The notes under the pieces were generated by a model. It did no database searches, was not told the origin of the DNA, and saw only the letters and a program-made list of their open reading frames with translations. The translations under genes were made by a program, and so were the position numbers. A DNA stretch of 64,000 bases from the NCBI RefSeq assembly GCF_002980625.1, contig NZ_PVLR01000012.1, positions 1-64,000 on the forward strand, written 5' to 3'. This document shows positions 8,318 to 17,467 of this stretch, piece after piece; the first letter of the stretch is position 1, and every line of letters starts with the position of its first letter. The stretch is from Malikia spinosa. Its GTDB lineage: Bacteria; Pseudomonadota; Gammaproteobacteria; Burkholderiales; Burkholderiaceae_C.

Positions 8318-11008
8318 TCAGGCGCTCGGCGTCTTCTCGGCCTGCAGCGGCAGCTCGGCCCAGCGCAGGTCGGGGTCTTCCGGATGGCGCGTGATCACGA
8401 AGCCCAGGCTGCGCGCGAGGTCCAGCATGCCGGCATTTTCCTTCAGGATCGTGCCGACCACGCGCTGGGTGCCATTGGCGCGCAGGTAGCGGATCAGCTT
8501 GTCCATCAGGATCCAGCCCAGGTGCCGGCCCTTCACGTCCGAGCGCACGATCACGGCGAATTCGGCCTCGTCGTTGTTCGGATCGCTGATGCCGCGCACC
8601 GAGCCTATCGTCTCCTCGACGCCATCGGCATTGGTGATGGTGGCCAGGAAGGCCATCTCGCGCTCGTAGTCGATCTGGGTCAGGCGCGCGAGTTCGGTGT
8701 GTTCGAGGCTGCGCCGCGCGCTGAACATGCGCATGCGCACATCCTCCGGGTCCAGCTTGTGGAAGAAGTCCAGGTGCCTGGCCTCGTCCTCGGGTCGGAT
8801 CGGCCGCAGCGTCAGTGTGCCGCCCTGTTCCCAGGGCAGGGTCTCGATCAGGTGCCGCGGGTAGGCCCGGATCGCGAAGTTGGAAGCGCCCGCCGGCTTG
8901 GCCCGGCTCAGGCGCACGCGCGCGTCGAGCGCGAGCGCGCCTTCGTGGTTGACCATCAGCGGGTTGATGTCGAGCTCAGCGATCTCGGGAATGTCGGCCA
9001 GCAGCTGCGACACCGCCAGCAGCACATGGACGATCGCGTCATGGTCGGCCGCCGGCACCTCGCGGTAGCCCTGCAGCAGCTTGGCGATGCGGGTGCGCCC
9101 GATCAGCGAGCGCGCCAGCGAGGTATTGAGCGGCGGCAGCGCCAGCGCATGGTCGGCCACCACCTCGACCGACACGCCGCCAGCGCCGAACAGGATCACC
9201 GGGCCGAACTGGGGGTCCACGCTCGCACCCACGATCAGCTCGTGCGAGTGCGATTGCTGCACCATCGGCTGCACCGTGAAGCCTTCGATGCGCGCGTCGG
9301 GCTGGCGCTCGGCGACGCGCTGCAGCATGGCCTGGGCTGCGGCCATGACTTCGCTGGCGCCGTGCAGGTTCAGCCGCACGCCGCCGACATCCGACTTGTG
9401 CAGGATGTCGGGCGACAGGATCTTGATCACGACCGGATAGCCCACGGTCTCGGCCGCATAGACCGCAGCCTCGGGCTCGGGTGGCACCACGCGCGTGGGC
9501 GTGACCGGCACGCCCGCCAGGCGCAGCAGCTCCTTCGATTCGGGCTCGGTCAGGACATCGCGGTCGTCGGCCAGCACGAAGTCGACCAGCTCGCGCATGC
9601 GTGCCAGATCGGGTTTGCTGCCCAGCGGATCGGCGCTGGGCGTCTCCATCAGTTCGGCCTGGTGGCGGTGGTACTGGCGCAGGAAGGAGAAGGCGCGCAC
9701 CGCCTCCTCGGGCGTGTTGTAGTCGGGAATGCCGGCCTGGCGGCACAGCCGTCTGGCCTCGCTGACCATGCCGCTGCCGAGCCAGCTGGCCAGCACGCGC
9801 GAGGGTCGCTGGCTGGCCAGCGGCAGCAGGGTCTGGGCGATCTCGGTGCTCGAGACGATGGCGGTCGGCGCCTGCACGAACAGCACCGCGCTGTCGCGCT
9901 GCTTGAGCAGCAGCTGCAGCGCATCGAGGTAGCGCTGCGGCGGTGCGTCGCCGACGATGTCGACCGGATTGCCATGCGACCAGTTGGCCGGCAGCAAGGC
10001 GTCGAGCTGCTCGACCAGGCCCGGCTCGAGTTCGGCCAGCTCGATGCCCGCGTTGGCCGCGGCATCGGCCGCGATCACGCCAGCGCCGCCGCCGTTGGTC
10101 AGTACGATCAGCTTCTCGCTGCGGTTGTCGCGAAAGCGCGCCAGCAGCTCGGCCGATGAGAACAGCTGCAGCAGGGTGTGCACGCGCAACATGCCGGCGC
10201 GCGAGATCGCGGCATCGAACACCGCGTCCGAGCCGGCCATGGCCCCGGTATGCGAGGCTGCGGCCTGCTGGCCCAGCACGGACTGGCCGGCCTTGATCAC
10301 GATCACCGGCTTGTTGCGCGCCGCCGCCCGCGCGGCCGACATGAACTTGCGCGCCGACTCGATCGACTCGATGTAGAGCAGGATCGCGCGCGTGCGCGGG
10401 TCGCTGGCCAGGAAATCCAGCACGTCGCCGAAATCGACGTCAGCCTGTTCGCCGAGCGAGAGGAAATGCGAGAAGCCGATGCCGCGCGAGTTGGCCCAGT
10501 CCAGCATGCCCGACATGATCGAGCCCGACTGAGAGACGAAGGCGAGCTGGCCCGGGGCCGCATCGGCCGGCGCAAAGCTGGCGTTCAGGCCCAGGTGCGG
10601 CACCAGCAGACCGATGCTGTTGGGCCCCAGGATGCGCAGCGTGTAGGGCCGCGCGGCCTCCAGCATGGCCTGCTTCTGCTCGGGCGTCAGTCCGGCCGAG
10701 ATGACCACTGCGGCGCGCGTGCCCAGGGCGCCGAGCTCGGCGATCAGTCCCGGCACGGCGGTCGCCGGCGTGCAGATCACCGCCAGTTCGGGGCCCTTGC
10801 CGCACTGGGCCGCCAGCGCCTGCAGGTCGGGAAAGACGGGCTTGCCGCCCAGGGCCATCGGGTCGATATTGACCGCATGCAGTTCGCCCTTGTAGCCAGC
10901 AGTCAGATTGCTCCAGACCGTGTGGCCCACGCTGTGCAGGCGATCCGAGGCGCCGATGACAGCGACGCTGCGGGGGGAAAACAGGGAATCGAGGTGGCGT
11001 ATGCTCAT
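8318..11008 (-). CDS. Pat-like fusion of ADP-forming acyl-CoA synthetase and GNAT acetyltransferase
   Basis: 896 aa. Order of domains: CoA-binding Rossmann domain (about residues 1-130, with RSVAVIGASDR), two succinyl-CoA-ligase-like domains, an ATP-grasp domain (about 490-700) and a C-terminal GNAT domain (about 730-885; the acetyl-CoA loop KGRHLGWILMDKL lies near 822). Size and order match the protein lysine acetyltransferases Pat/PatZ, which use acetyl-CoA to inactivate acetyl-CoA synthetase; in most of these the synthetase part is regulatory. Whether this copy has acyl-CoA synthetase activity cannot be told from sequence alone. It is monocistronic in appearance, with 139 bases to the dehydrogenase. 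Confidence 0.88.
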   Translation of the reverse strand: MSIRHLDSLFSPRSVAVIGASDRLHSVGHTVWSNLTAGYKGELHAVNIDPMALGGKPVFPDLQALAAQCGKGPELAVICTPATAVPGLIAELGALGTRAAVVISAGLTPEQKQAMLEAARPYTLRILGPNSIGLLVPHLGLNASFAPADAAPGQLAFVSQSGSIMSGMLDWANSRGIGFSHFLSLGEQADVDFGDVLDFLASDPRTRAILLYIESIESARKFMSAARAAARNKPVIVIKAGQSVLGQQAAASHTGAMAGSDAVFDAAISRAGMLRVHTLLQLFSSAELLARFRDNRSEKLIVLTNGGGAGVIAADAAANAGIELAELEPGLVEQLDALLPANWSHGNPVDIVGDAPPQRYLDALQLLLKQRDSAVLFVQAPTAIVSSTEIAQTLLPLASQRPSRVLASWLGSGMVSEARRLCRQAGIPDYNTPEEAVRAFSFLRQYHRHQAELMETPSADPLGSKPDLARMRELVDFVLADDRDVLTEPESKELLRLAGVPVTPTRVVPPEPEAAVYAAETVGYPVVIKILSPDILHKSDVGGVRLNLHGASEVMAAAQAMLQRVAERQPDARIEGFTVQPMVQQSHSHELIVGASVDPQFGPVILFGAGGVSVEVVADHALALPPLNTSLARSLIGRTRIAKLLQGYREVPAADHDAIVHVLLAVSQLLADIPEIAELDINPLMVNHEGALALDARVRLSRAKPAGASNFAIRAYPRHLIETLPWEQGGTLTLRPIRPEDEARHLDFFHKLDPEDVRMRMFSARRSLEHTELARLTQIDYEREMAFLATITNADGVEETIGSVRGISDPNNDEAEFAVIVRSDVKGRHLGWILMDKLIRYLRANGTQRVVGTILKENAGMLDLARSLGFVITRHPEDPDLRWAELPLQAEKTPSA

Positions 11009-11190
11009 GGGAAAGGCCGTCTGGATGAGGGGAGGGCACTGCTTTGCTGCAATGCATCATTCGATCTCATCATGCCCGAATCGACCTGTCAGAGGCTGAC
11101 AAAAATCAAGCGCCGGCTGGCCTGTTGCCAAATCGACACAGGTTTGTCATGGCCTGGCCAGCTGTTGTGCCGACCTGCCGTCGCAGCGCC

Positions 11191-12111
11191 TCAGTCCGCT
11201 GTCGGCTTGAGCGCGAGTCCGGCCTGATAGAGCGCATTCTTCGAGCCGCCCGTGATCTCGGCCGCCAGCCGTGCCGCCCCCTTGAGCGGCAACTCGGCCA
11301 GCAGCAGCTTGAGCACGCGCAGCGCCTCGGCGTCCGGGCCGTCCTCGTTCGCCGTGGCGCGCGCCAGCGGATGCAGCACGAGCGCGAATTCGCCCTTGCC
11401 ATGCATGGCGTCGGCCGCCAGCCAGCCCGCCAGTTCGTCGCAGCGCAGCGTGACGAGCTGCTCGAACTGCTTGGTCAGCTCGCGCCCCAGCGTGACCCGG
11501 CGTTCGCCGAGCTCGATCAGGTCCTTGGCCAGGGTCTGGATTCGGTGCGGCGCTTCGAGCAGCACGCAGGCGTGCGGCTGCTGGGCCAGCCGGCGCAGCG
11601 CCTGCGCGCGCGCCGAGCCCTTGGTCGGCAGGAAGCCGGTGAACTCGAAAGCGGCGTCGGTCTCGGTCGTCGCCAGTCCGGCCACGCTCAGCAGCGTCGT
11701 CACGCTGCTGGCGCCCGGCAGCGGGATCGCGCGCAGCCCGGCCGCCTGCACCGCCGCGCAGAGCCGGGCGCCCGGGTCGCTGATGCCCGGCGTGCCGGCG
11801 TCGCTGACATAGGCGATGCGTTCGCCGCGCTGCAGCCGCTCGACCACGCCGATCGCGGCCTCGGCCTCGTTGTGCTGATGCAGCGCGAGCAAGGGCCGGT
11901 GCAGCCCGTAGGCCTGCAGCAGGCTGGCGGTGTGGCGGGTGTCCTCGCAGGCGATCGCGTCGACCAGCCCGAGCAGGTGCAGCGCGCGCAGCGTGATGTC
12001 GGCCAGATTGCCGATCGGGGTGGCGACCACATAGAGCGCCCCGGCGGGATAATGTTGCGCACCGGCTGCCGCTTGCGCGGCGCCCAGCGCCGGCTGGAAG
12101 GAGGGATTCAA
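11191..12111 (-). CDS. rsmI: 16S rRNA (cytidine(1402)-2'-O)-methyltransferase
   Basis: SAM-dependent ribose methylation of C1402 in the decoding centre of 16S rRNA. Family landmarks are VVATPIGNLADITLRAL, ACEDTRHTASLLQAYG and SDAGTPGISDPGARL in the tetrapyrrole-methylase fold, then the C-terminal TGGSKNALYQAGLALK. Upstream of these the only plausible start is TTG at 12111 (product MNPSFQPALG, 306 aa). Anything longer reads into low-complexity sequence antisense to yraN. The TTG sits one base from the yraN start on the other strand, so each gene has its ribosome-binding region inside the other's first codons. In E. coli rsmI is next to lpoA, yraN, diaA and dolP; here lpoA is missing and rsmI is reversed. 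Confidence 0.9.
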   Translation of the reverse strand: MNPSFQPALGAAQAAAGAQHYPAGALYVVATPIGNLADITLRALHLLGLVDAIACEDTRHTASLLQAYGLHRPLLALHQHNEAEAAIGVVERLQRGERIAYVSDAGTPGISDPGARLCAAVQAAGLRAIPLPGASSVTTLLSVAGLATTETDAAFEFTGFLPTKGSARAQALRRLAQQPHACVLLEAPHRIQTLAKDLIELGERRVTLGRELTKQFEQLVTLRCDELAGWLAADAMHGKGEFALVLHPLARATANEDGPDAEALRVLKLLLAELPLKGAARLAAEITGGSKNALYQAGLALKPTAD

Positions 12112-12112
12112 G

Positions 12113-12517
12113 ATGACGTTCCAGATTGAAGGTGCAGCCGCTACCAGCAAGGCGAGAGGCGACAGGGCCGAACAGCTGGCGCTCGACCATCTGCAGCGCC
12201 AGGGCTTGCGCCTGGTCTGCCGCAATTTCAGGACGCCAGGCCGTGGTGGCGGCGAGATCGATCTGATTATGCGCGAGCGCGACGGCACGCTGGTGTTCGT
12301 CGAGGTGCGCCAGCGCCGTTCGCTGGCCCAGGGCGGCGCGGCCGCCAGCATCGTGGCCAGCAAGCAGCGCCGCATCGTGTTCGCGGCGCGCCATTTCCTG
12401 GCCCGGCTCGCCAGCCTGCCGCCCTGCCGTTTCGACGCGGTGCTGCTGCAGGGCCGGCTCGACGTTCCCGAGCCGCCCGCGATCGAATGGCTGCGCGGCG
12501 CTTTCGATGCCGGCTAG
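12113..12517 (+). CDS. yraN: YraN family (UPF0102) nuclease-fold protein
   Basis: 134 aa. It has the endonuclease-like core of the family: ARGDRAEQLALDHLQRQG, the NFR segment, GEIDLIMRERDGTLVFVEVR (the E-x-D-L and F-V-E-V-R motif of Holliday-junction-resolvase-like folds) and the conserved later K in ASKQRRI. Activity of the family is not settled. AAGGAGGG just upstream is a strong ribosome-binding site and lies within the first codons of the divergent rsmI. It leads a plus-strand run yraN-diaA-dolP. Confidence 0.9.
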   Translation: MTFQIEGAAATSKARGDRAEQLALDHLQRQGLRLVCRNFRTPGRGGGEIDLIMRERDGTLVFVEVRQRRSLAQGGAAASIVASKQRRIVFAARHFLARLASLPPCRFDAVLLQGRLDVPEPPAIEWLRGAFDAG

Positions 12518-12555
12518 GTCGTTGCAGCGCCCCGGCCCGGTTTATCATCCGCCCC

Positions 12556-13164
12556 ATGGTTTTGCAACGCATCCAACAGCAATTCATCGACAGCGCCGAC
12601 ATCCAGTATCAATGTGCCCAGAGTCTGGCGCCAGCCGTGGAGGCTGCACTCACCGCCATCCTGGCTTCGGTCACCGGCGGCGGCAAGATACTGGCCTGCG
12701 GCAATGGGGCTTCGGTCGGCTTGGTCGAGGCGTTCGCGAGCGCCTTTGTCGGCCGCTTCGAGCGCGACCGACCCGAACTCGCCGCGCTGGCCCTGGGCAG
12801 CAATGCCGCCGTCTTCACCGGACTCTACAACGCTTTCGATGCACGCTCGGTCTATGCCCGTCAGGTGCGTGCGCTTGGTCAGCCGGGCGATACCCTGCTG
12901 GTCGTCACCAGTCTGTCGCAGGCGCCCGAGATACTGGGCGCAGTCGAGGCCGCGCATGAGCGCGAGATGATCGTGGTCGCCCTGTGCGGCGCCCGCGCCG
13001 GCGCGCTCGGCCAACAGCTCAAGGACACCGACGTGCTGGTCTGCGTGCCGAGCGAACGCCTGCCGCGCATCCACGAGGCACACCAGGTCGTGCTGCACTG
13101 TATCTGTGATGGTGTCGATGTCCAGTTGCTGGGCGACGATGCCCCCGAGGAGTTTGCCGAATGA
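12556..13164 (+). CDS. diaA: SIS-domain protein, DiaA/phosphoheptose-isomerase-like
   Basis: 202 aa, one SIS domain over most of its length: GGGKILACGNGASVGLVEAF, the loop VVTSLSQAPEIL and C-terminal helices. DiaA binds DnaA and promotes timely initiation; GmhA isomerases share the fold. Synteny (rsmI, yraN, this gene, dolP in E. coli order) favours DiaA. The usual phosphosugar-binding Ser-rich loop is weak here (SLSQA). The start is the ATG before VLQRIQQQF; an upstream in-frame ATG adds a basic tail that overlaps yraN and is unlikely. It overlaps dolP by 4 bases (ATGA). Confidence 0.85.
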   Translation: MVLQRIQQQFIDSADIQYQCAQSLAPAVEAALTAILASVTGGGKILACGNGASVGLVEAFASAFVGRFERDRPELAALALGSNAAVFTGLYNAFDARSVYARQVRALGQPGDTLLVVTSLSQAPEILGAVEAAHEREMIVVALCGARAGALGQQLKDTDVLVCVPSERLPRIHEAHQVVLHCICDGVDVQLLGDDAPEEFAE

Positions 13165-13793
13165 AAACACTGACCCGTCCCCTGCTGCGCGGCACCGCTG
13201 CCTTGTTGCTGGCTGCCGCGCTCGGCGGCCTGGTATCGGGCTGCGCACCCCTGATGATCGGGGCCGCCGTTGGCACGGGTCTGGTCGCCGCCGACCGTCG
13301 CAGCTCGGGCGCCCAGCTCGAGGACGAGGCGATCGAGCTCAAGTCCTCCAACCGCATCACCGAAGCCGTGGGTACCCGCGTGCGCGTCAACGTCACGAGC
13401 TACAACCGCCAGGTGCTGCTGAGCGGCGAAGTGCCCAACGAGGCCGACCGCCAGCGCGTGCAGCAGATCGTCTCCGGCGTCGACAATGTGCGCTCGGTCG
13501 TCAACGAGCTCGCGATCATCGACAGCCCGACCCTGAGCCAGCGCACCTCCGACCTCGTGCTGAGCGGCCGCGTCAAGGCCGGCTTCATCGACAACCACGA
13601 ACTCTCGTCCCAGGCCTTCAAGATCGTGACCGAGCGCGGCACCGTCTACCTGATGGGCCGCGTGACCAAGCGCGAGGCTGATCTGGCGACCGAGATCGCG
13701 CGCACCACCAGCGGCGTCAAGGCCGTCGTGCGCATCTTCGACTACCTGAGCGAAGACGAGCTCAAGCGCCTGCAACCCCAGCCCGCGCGCTAG
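13161..13793 (+). CDS. dolP: Outer-membrane BON-domain lipoprotein, DolP/YraP-like
   Basis: 210 aa. The N-terminal signal peptide ends in the lipobox LVSGC with lipidated Cys28, followed by an Ala-Pro, so outer-membrane sorting is expected. Two BON domains follow (about residues 60-125 and 130-200): ITEAVGTRVRVNVTSYNRQV and later TERGTVYLMGRVTKREADLA. DolP maintains outer-membrane integrity and is recruited to anionic lipid and BAM sites in E. coli. It is translationally coupled to the SIS gene through ATGA and convergent with pilU. Confidence 0.92.
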   Translation: MKTLTRPLLRGTAALLLAAALGGLVSGCAPLMIGAAVGTGLVAADRRSSGAQLEDEAIELKSSNRITEAVGTRVRVNVTSYNRQVLLSGEVPNEADRQRVQQIVSGVDNVRSVVNELAIIDSPTLSQRTSDLVLSGRVKAGFIDNHELSSQAFKIVTERGTVYLMGRVTKREADLATEIARTTSGVKAVVRIFDYLSEDELKRLQPQPAR

Positions 13794-13851
13794 GTCCCGA
13801 TCCCCGATCCCACCACAACACTGAACCGGCACCGCCTCCGAGGCCGGCGGC

Positions 13852-14988
13852 TCAGACCAGGGTCAGGTGCTCGGTGCCGGCCGACAGATCGGCGCTGCGC
13901 GCACGCTGGCTGTTGAGCTTGATGTTGAGCTTGAGGTCGTTTTGCGAGTCGGCGTTGCGCACCGCCTCCTCGTAGGAAATCAGCCGGGCCTCGAAGGCGT
14001 CGAACAGCGCCTGGTCGAAGGTCTGCATGCCGACTTCGCGGCTCTTCTTCATGGTTTCCTTGATCTCGTTGATCTCGCCCTTCATGATCTGGTCGGCGAT
14101 CAGGCCGCTGTGCAGCAGCACCTCGACCACCGCATAACGCCCCTTGCCGTCCTGGCGCGGGATCAGGCGCTGCGCGATCATGCCCTTGATGTTGAGCGAG
14201 ACATCCTTGAGCATCTGTGCATGGCGCTCCTGCGGGAAGAAGTTGATGATGCGCTCCATCGCCTGGTTGGCGCTGTTGGCGTGCAGCGTCGCCATGCAGA
14301 GATGGCCGGTTTCGGCGAACGCGATCGCGTGCTCCATGGTCTCGCGGTCGCGGATCTCGCCCATCAGGATCACATTGGGCGCCTGGCGCAGCGAGTTCTT
14401 CAGCGCGTTGTCCCAGCTGTCGGTATCGAGCCCGACCTCGCGCTGGGTGATGATGCAGTTCTTGTGCTGGTGCACGAATTCGATCGGGTCCTCCACCGTC
14501 ACGATATGCTCATGCGTGTTCTCGTTGCGCCAGTCCACCATCGCCGCCAGCGTGGTCGACTTGCCCGATCCGGTGCCGCCGACCAGGATGCAGATGCCGC
14601 GCTTGGCCAGTGCGACATTCTTGAGCACCAGCGGCAGGCCAAGCCCGTCTATGGTCGGGATCTGGCCCGGGATCGTGCGCATGACGATGCCGACCTTGCC
14701 CATCTGCAGGAAGCAGTTGACGCGAAAGCGCCCGATGCCGGCCGGCGCAATCGCGAAATTGCATTCCCGGCTGCGCTCGAACTCGGCCGCCTGCTTGTCG
14801 TTCATGATCGCGCGTGCCAGCGACTGGGTATGCTGGCTGCTCAGCGGCTGCGGCGACACCTTGCTGATCTGGCCGTCAACCTTGATCGCAGGCGGGAAAT
14901 CGGCAGTCAGGAACAGGTCGCTGCCCTTGCGCTCAATCAGCAGCTTGAGCAGGTCGTTGACGAATTTGCTCGCTTGATCGCGTTCCAT
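13852..14988 (-). CDS. pilU: Type IV pilus retraction ATPase accessory PilU
   Basis: A 378-aa hexameric secretion-type ATPase that assists PilT in pilus retraction at the cytoplasmic base. Walker A GGTGSGKS is at residues 137-144. The Walker B/Asp box region reads ILMGEIRDRETMEHAIAFAE, followed by the His box HLCMATLHANSANQAMER. The longer, less conserved C-terminus after the AIRNLIRE-equivalent region separates PilU from PilT. It lies 51 bases downstream of pilT on the same strand, the common pilT-pilU order. Confidence 0.94.
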   Translation of the reverse strand: MERDQASKFVNDLLKLLIERKGSDLFLTADFPPAIKVDGQISKVSPQPLSSQHTQSLARAIMNDKQAAEFERSRECNFAIAPAGIGRFRVNCFLQMGKVGIVMRTIPGQIPTIDGLGLPLVLKNVALAKRGICILVGGTGSGKSTTLAAMVDWRNENTHEHIVTVEDPIEFVHQHKNCIITQREVGLDTDSWDNALKNSLRQAPNVILMGEIRDRETMEHAIAFAETGHLCMATLHANSANQAMERIINFFPQERHAQMLKDVSLNIKGMIAQRLIPRQDGKGRYAVVEVLLHSGLIADQIMKGEINEIKETMKKSREVGMQTFDQALFDAFEARLISYEEAVRNADSQNDLKLNIKLNSQRARSADLSAGTEHLTLV

Positions 14989-15039
14989 CTGGGTTCTCCT
15001 GTCGGGCTCAGCCGGGAAAGTTTTAGCGAAACCACCCGG

Positions 15040-16083
15040 TCAACCCGGGAAGTTCTCCGGGATCTTGGACTTGCTGCGCGCCTCGGCGTTGGAAATCTGG
15101 TTGCGTCGGACCAGATCGGTCAGGCTCTGGTCCAGCGTCTGCATGCCAAAGCCGTTGCCCATCTGGATTGCCGAATACATCTGCGCTACCTTGTTCTCGC
15201 GGATCAGGTTGCGCACCGCCGGCGTGCCGAGCATGATCTCGTGCGCCGCGATGCGGCCGCTGCCTTCCTTGTTCTTGCACAGGGTCTGCGAGATCACCGC
15301 CACCAGCGACTCCGACAGCATGGCCCGCACCATGTCCTTTTCCTCGGAGGGAAAGACGTCGACGATGCGGTCTATGGTCTTGGCTGCCGACGAAGTGTGC
15401 AGCGTGCCGAACACCAGGTGGCCGGTCTCGGCCGCCGTCATCGCCAGCCGGATCGTCTCGAGGTCGCGCATCTCGCCGACCAGGATCGCGTCCGGGTCCT
15501 CGCGCAGCGCCGAGCGCAGCGCACTGGCGAACGACAGCGTCATGCGCCCGACCTCGCGCTGGTTGACCAGGCATTTCTTGGATTCATGCACGAACTCGAT
15601 CGGGTCCTCGATCGTCAGCACATGACCGTAGGAGCGCTCGTTGAGGTGGTCGACCATCGCCGCCAGCGTGGTTGACTTGCCCGATCCGGTCGGACCCGTC
15701 ACCAGCACCAAGCCGCGCGGCTTGAGCGCCAGTTCGGCAAAGATCGGCGGACAGTTGAGCTGCTCGAGCGTCAGGATCTTGGAGGGAATGGTCCGGAACG
15801 CCGCTGCCGCGCCGCGGTTCTGGTTGAAGGCATTGACCCGAAAGCGTGCCAGTCCCTCGATCTCGAACGAGAAATCCACCTCGAGGAATTCCTCGTAGTG
15901 CTTGCGCTGGGCATCGTTCATGATGTCGTAGATCATCGCGTGGACCTGCTTGTGGTCCAGCGCCTCCACGTTGATGCGCCTGACGTCCCCGTGCACCCGT
16001 ATCATCGGCGGCAGCCCGGCCGACAGGTGAAGATCCGAGGCCTTGTTCTTGGTGCTGAAAGCCAGCAGCTGGGTGATGTCCAT
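15040..16083 (-). CDS. pilT: Type IV pilus retraction ATPase PilT
   Basis: 347 aa. It powers pilus retraction, twitching and DNA uptake. Walker A GPTGSGKS is at residues 130-137, the Walker B region is ILVGEMRDLETIRLAMTAAE, the His box is HLVFGTLHTSSAAKTIDR, and the PilT-defining motif reads AVRNLIRENKVAQ. The start is the ATG before DITQLLAFS, the standard N-terminus; a longer open frame extends into the divergent yggS. Only 25 bases separate the pilT and yggS starts, so promoters must overlap or lie inside coding sequence. No pilus assembly genes are in the window. Confidence 0.96.
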   Translation of the reverse strand: MDITQLLAFSTKNKASDLHLSAGLPPMIRVHGDVRRINVEALDHKQVHAMIYDIMNDAQRKHYEEFLEVDFSFEIEGLARFRVNAFNQNRGAAAAFRTIPSKILTLEQLNCPPIFAELALKPRGLVLVTGPTGSGKSTTLAAMVDHLNERSYGHVLTIEDPIEFVHESKKCLVNQREVGRMTLSFASALRSALREDPDAILVGEMRDLETIRLAMTAAETGHLVFGTLHTSSAAKTIDRIVDVFPSEEKDMVRAMLSESLVAVISQTLCKNKEGSGRIAAHEIMLGTPAVRNLIRENKVAQMYSAIQMGNGFGMQTLDQSLTDLVRRNQISNAEARSKSKIPENFPG

Positions 16084-16108
16084 CCCGACTCCCTTGTTTT
16101 TTATCATT

Positions 16109-16816
16109 ATGTCCATGATCTCCGCCAATCTCCAAGCAGTACAAGCGCGCATCGAGCGGGCCTGTGATCGCGCCGGCCGGCCCAGCGGCGCGGTGCAGCT
16201 GCTGGCGGTCTCCAAGACCTTCGATGCCGAGGCGGTGCGCCAGGCCTGGAGCGCTGGCCAGCGCGCCTTTGGCGAGAACTATGTGCAGGAAGGGGTCGAG
16301 AAGGTGCAGCAGCTGCGCGCAGCCGGCCTAGACGGCATCGAGTGGCATTGCATCGGGCCGCTGCAGAGCAACAAGACCCGTCCGGTGGCCGAGCATTTCG
16401 ACTGGGTCCACACGGTGGACCGGCTCAAGGTCGCGCAGCGCCTGAGCGAGCAGCGGCCGCCGGAACTGCCGCCGTTGCAGGTCTGCGTGCAGGTCAATGT
16501 CGACGGCGGTCCGAACAAGTCGGGCGTGCTGCCGGAGCAGGCGCTCGAGCTGGCGCAGGCCGTCGCGGCCCTGCCGCGCCTGCGCCTGCGCGGCCTGATG
16601 TGCATCCCCGAGCCCGCACCCGATTTCGCCAGCGCCTGCGCGGTGTTCGGCCGCGCGCGCGCGCTGTTCGACGCGCTCAATGCGCAGGGGCTGGCGCTCG
16701 ACACCCTGTCGATGGGCATGAGCGACGACCTCGAGGCCGCCATCGCCAGCGGCAGCACCCTGGTGCGCGTGGGCAGCGCGATCTTCGGCGCCCGCCACTA
16801 CCCCGCGCCGGCCTGA
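16109..16816 (+). CDS. YggS family pyridoxal-phosphate homeostasis protein
   Basis: 235-aa single-domain alanine-racemase-like barrel (PLPBP) that binds PLP and buffers vitamin B6 and keto/amino-acid pools. The PLP lysine is in LLAVSKTF, with GENYVQEGVEK, IEWHCIGPLQSNKTR, VQVNVDGGPNKSG, LRGLMCIP and SMGMSDDLEAAIASGSTLVR all present. Two nearby ATGs (16109 and 16115) are possible; neither has a clear Shine-Dalgarno and I took the first. Divergent neighbour pilT is a classic partner of yggS in proteobacteria. Confidence 0.93.
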   Translation: MSMISANLQAVQARIERACDRAGRPSGAVQLLAVSKTFDAEAVRQAWSAGQRAFGENYVQEGVEKVQQLRAAGLDGIEWHCIGPLQSNKTRPVAEHFDWVHTVDRLKVAQRLSEQRPPELPPLQVCVQVNVDGGPNKSGVLPEQALELAQAVAALPRLRLRGLMCIPEPAPDFASACAVFGRARALFDALNAQGLALDTLSMGMSDDLEAAIASGSTLVRVGSAIFGARHYPAPA

Positions 16817-16903
16817 GCCAGTAGCGCCCAGTGCGATTGCCGCGGCAACGGCTGCGGCCTGCTTCGGGGCAACTCATGCGTGATCTGACTGGCTGCCGCC
16901 CCG

Positions 16904-16930
16904 CTTGCAATTCGGCTTGCGGGGCATTAT
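16904..16930 (+). promoter_or_regulatory. Possible heat-shock (sigma-32-like) promoter of the small heat-shock gene
   Basis: CTTGCAA (16904-16910) is followed after 12 bases by GGCATTAT (16923-16930), an imperfect match to the CTTGAAA ... CCCCATNT consensus. CCCCGC and GCGGGG flanking the element also form an inverted repeat. The 5' leader to the ATG would be about 75 bases. No CIRCE element is present. The match is partial, so this is only a candidate. Confidence 0.3.
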
Positions 16931-17013
16931 TGTCATTGCTGCAGCAGGATATGGTCCGTCGGGCCATCGACGCTGGCAAAGACTCAGTCATCCAGACTCA
17001 AGGAGTGAAAAGC

Positions 17014-17442
17014 ATGAACAGCCTCATGACGCGCGGCACCCGGTTCGACGATCTGTTCAGGGACCTGATGTCGCCCGGTTTCCTGATCCGGCCGCTGCAC
17101 GGCGACCCGTTGCCGCAGTCGATCAAGGTCGATGTCAAGGAATCAGACGGCGCCTACACGGTGCATGCCGAGCTGCCCGGGGTCGCGAAGGAGGACATCC
17201 AGGTCACGGTCGAGGGCAATGTCGTGACTCTGTGCGCCGAGGTCAAGCAGCAAGACAGCCAGACTGCCGACGAGAAATCATTGCGCAGCGAGCGCTATTT
17301 CGGCTCGGTCGCGCGCAGCTTCCAGTTGCCGGCCGACATCGACAACAGCCAGGCCAAGGCCAAGTTCGACAACGGCGTGCTGAGCCTGACGCTGCCCAAG
17401 CGCCAGGGCAGCAGCAGCGGTCACCGACTCGAGATCGACTGA
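17014..17442 (+). CDS. Small heat-shock protein (Hsp20/alpha-crystallin family)
   Basis: 142-aa ATP-independent holdase chaperone. The alpha-crystallin domain spans about residues 40-135: SIKVDVKESDGAYTVHAELP, GVAKEDIQVTVEGNVVTL, the segment RSERYFGSVARSFQLPADID, and AKFDNGVLSLTLPK with the A-x-x-x-N-G-V-L-x-L-x-x-P-K signature. AAGGAG nine bases before the ATG fixes the start, and the short N-terminus MNSLMTRG is normal. It is monocistronic in appearance and convergent with purU. Confidence 0.93.
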   Translation: MNSLMTRGTRFDDLFRDLMSPGFLIRPLHGDPLPQSIKVDVKESDGAYTVHAELPGVAKEDIQVTVEGNVVTLCAEVKQQDSQTADEKSLRSERYFGSVARSFQLPADIDNSQAKAKFDNGVLSLTLPKRQGSSSGHRLEID

Positions 17443-17467
17443 GCCGGTCGGCCGCCAGTCTCCGCTG

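Noticed and set aside
16940-17013. ROSE or fourU RNA thermometer before the small heat-shock gene
   Set aside because: The AAGGAG can pair only in a tiny ACTC-AAG-GAGT hairpin; no UUUU or ROSE-type U-x-G-C-U element opposite the Shine-Dalgarno was found.
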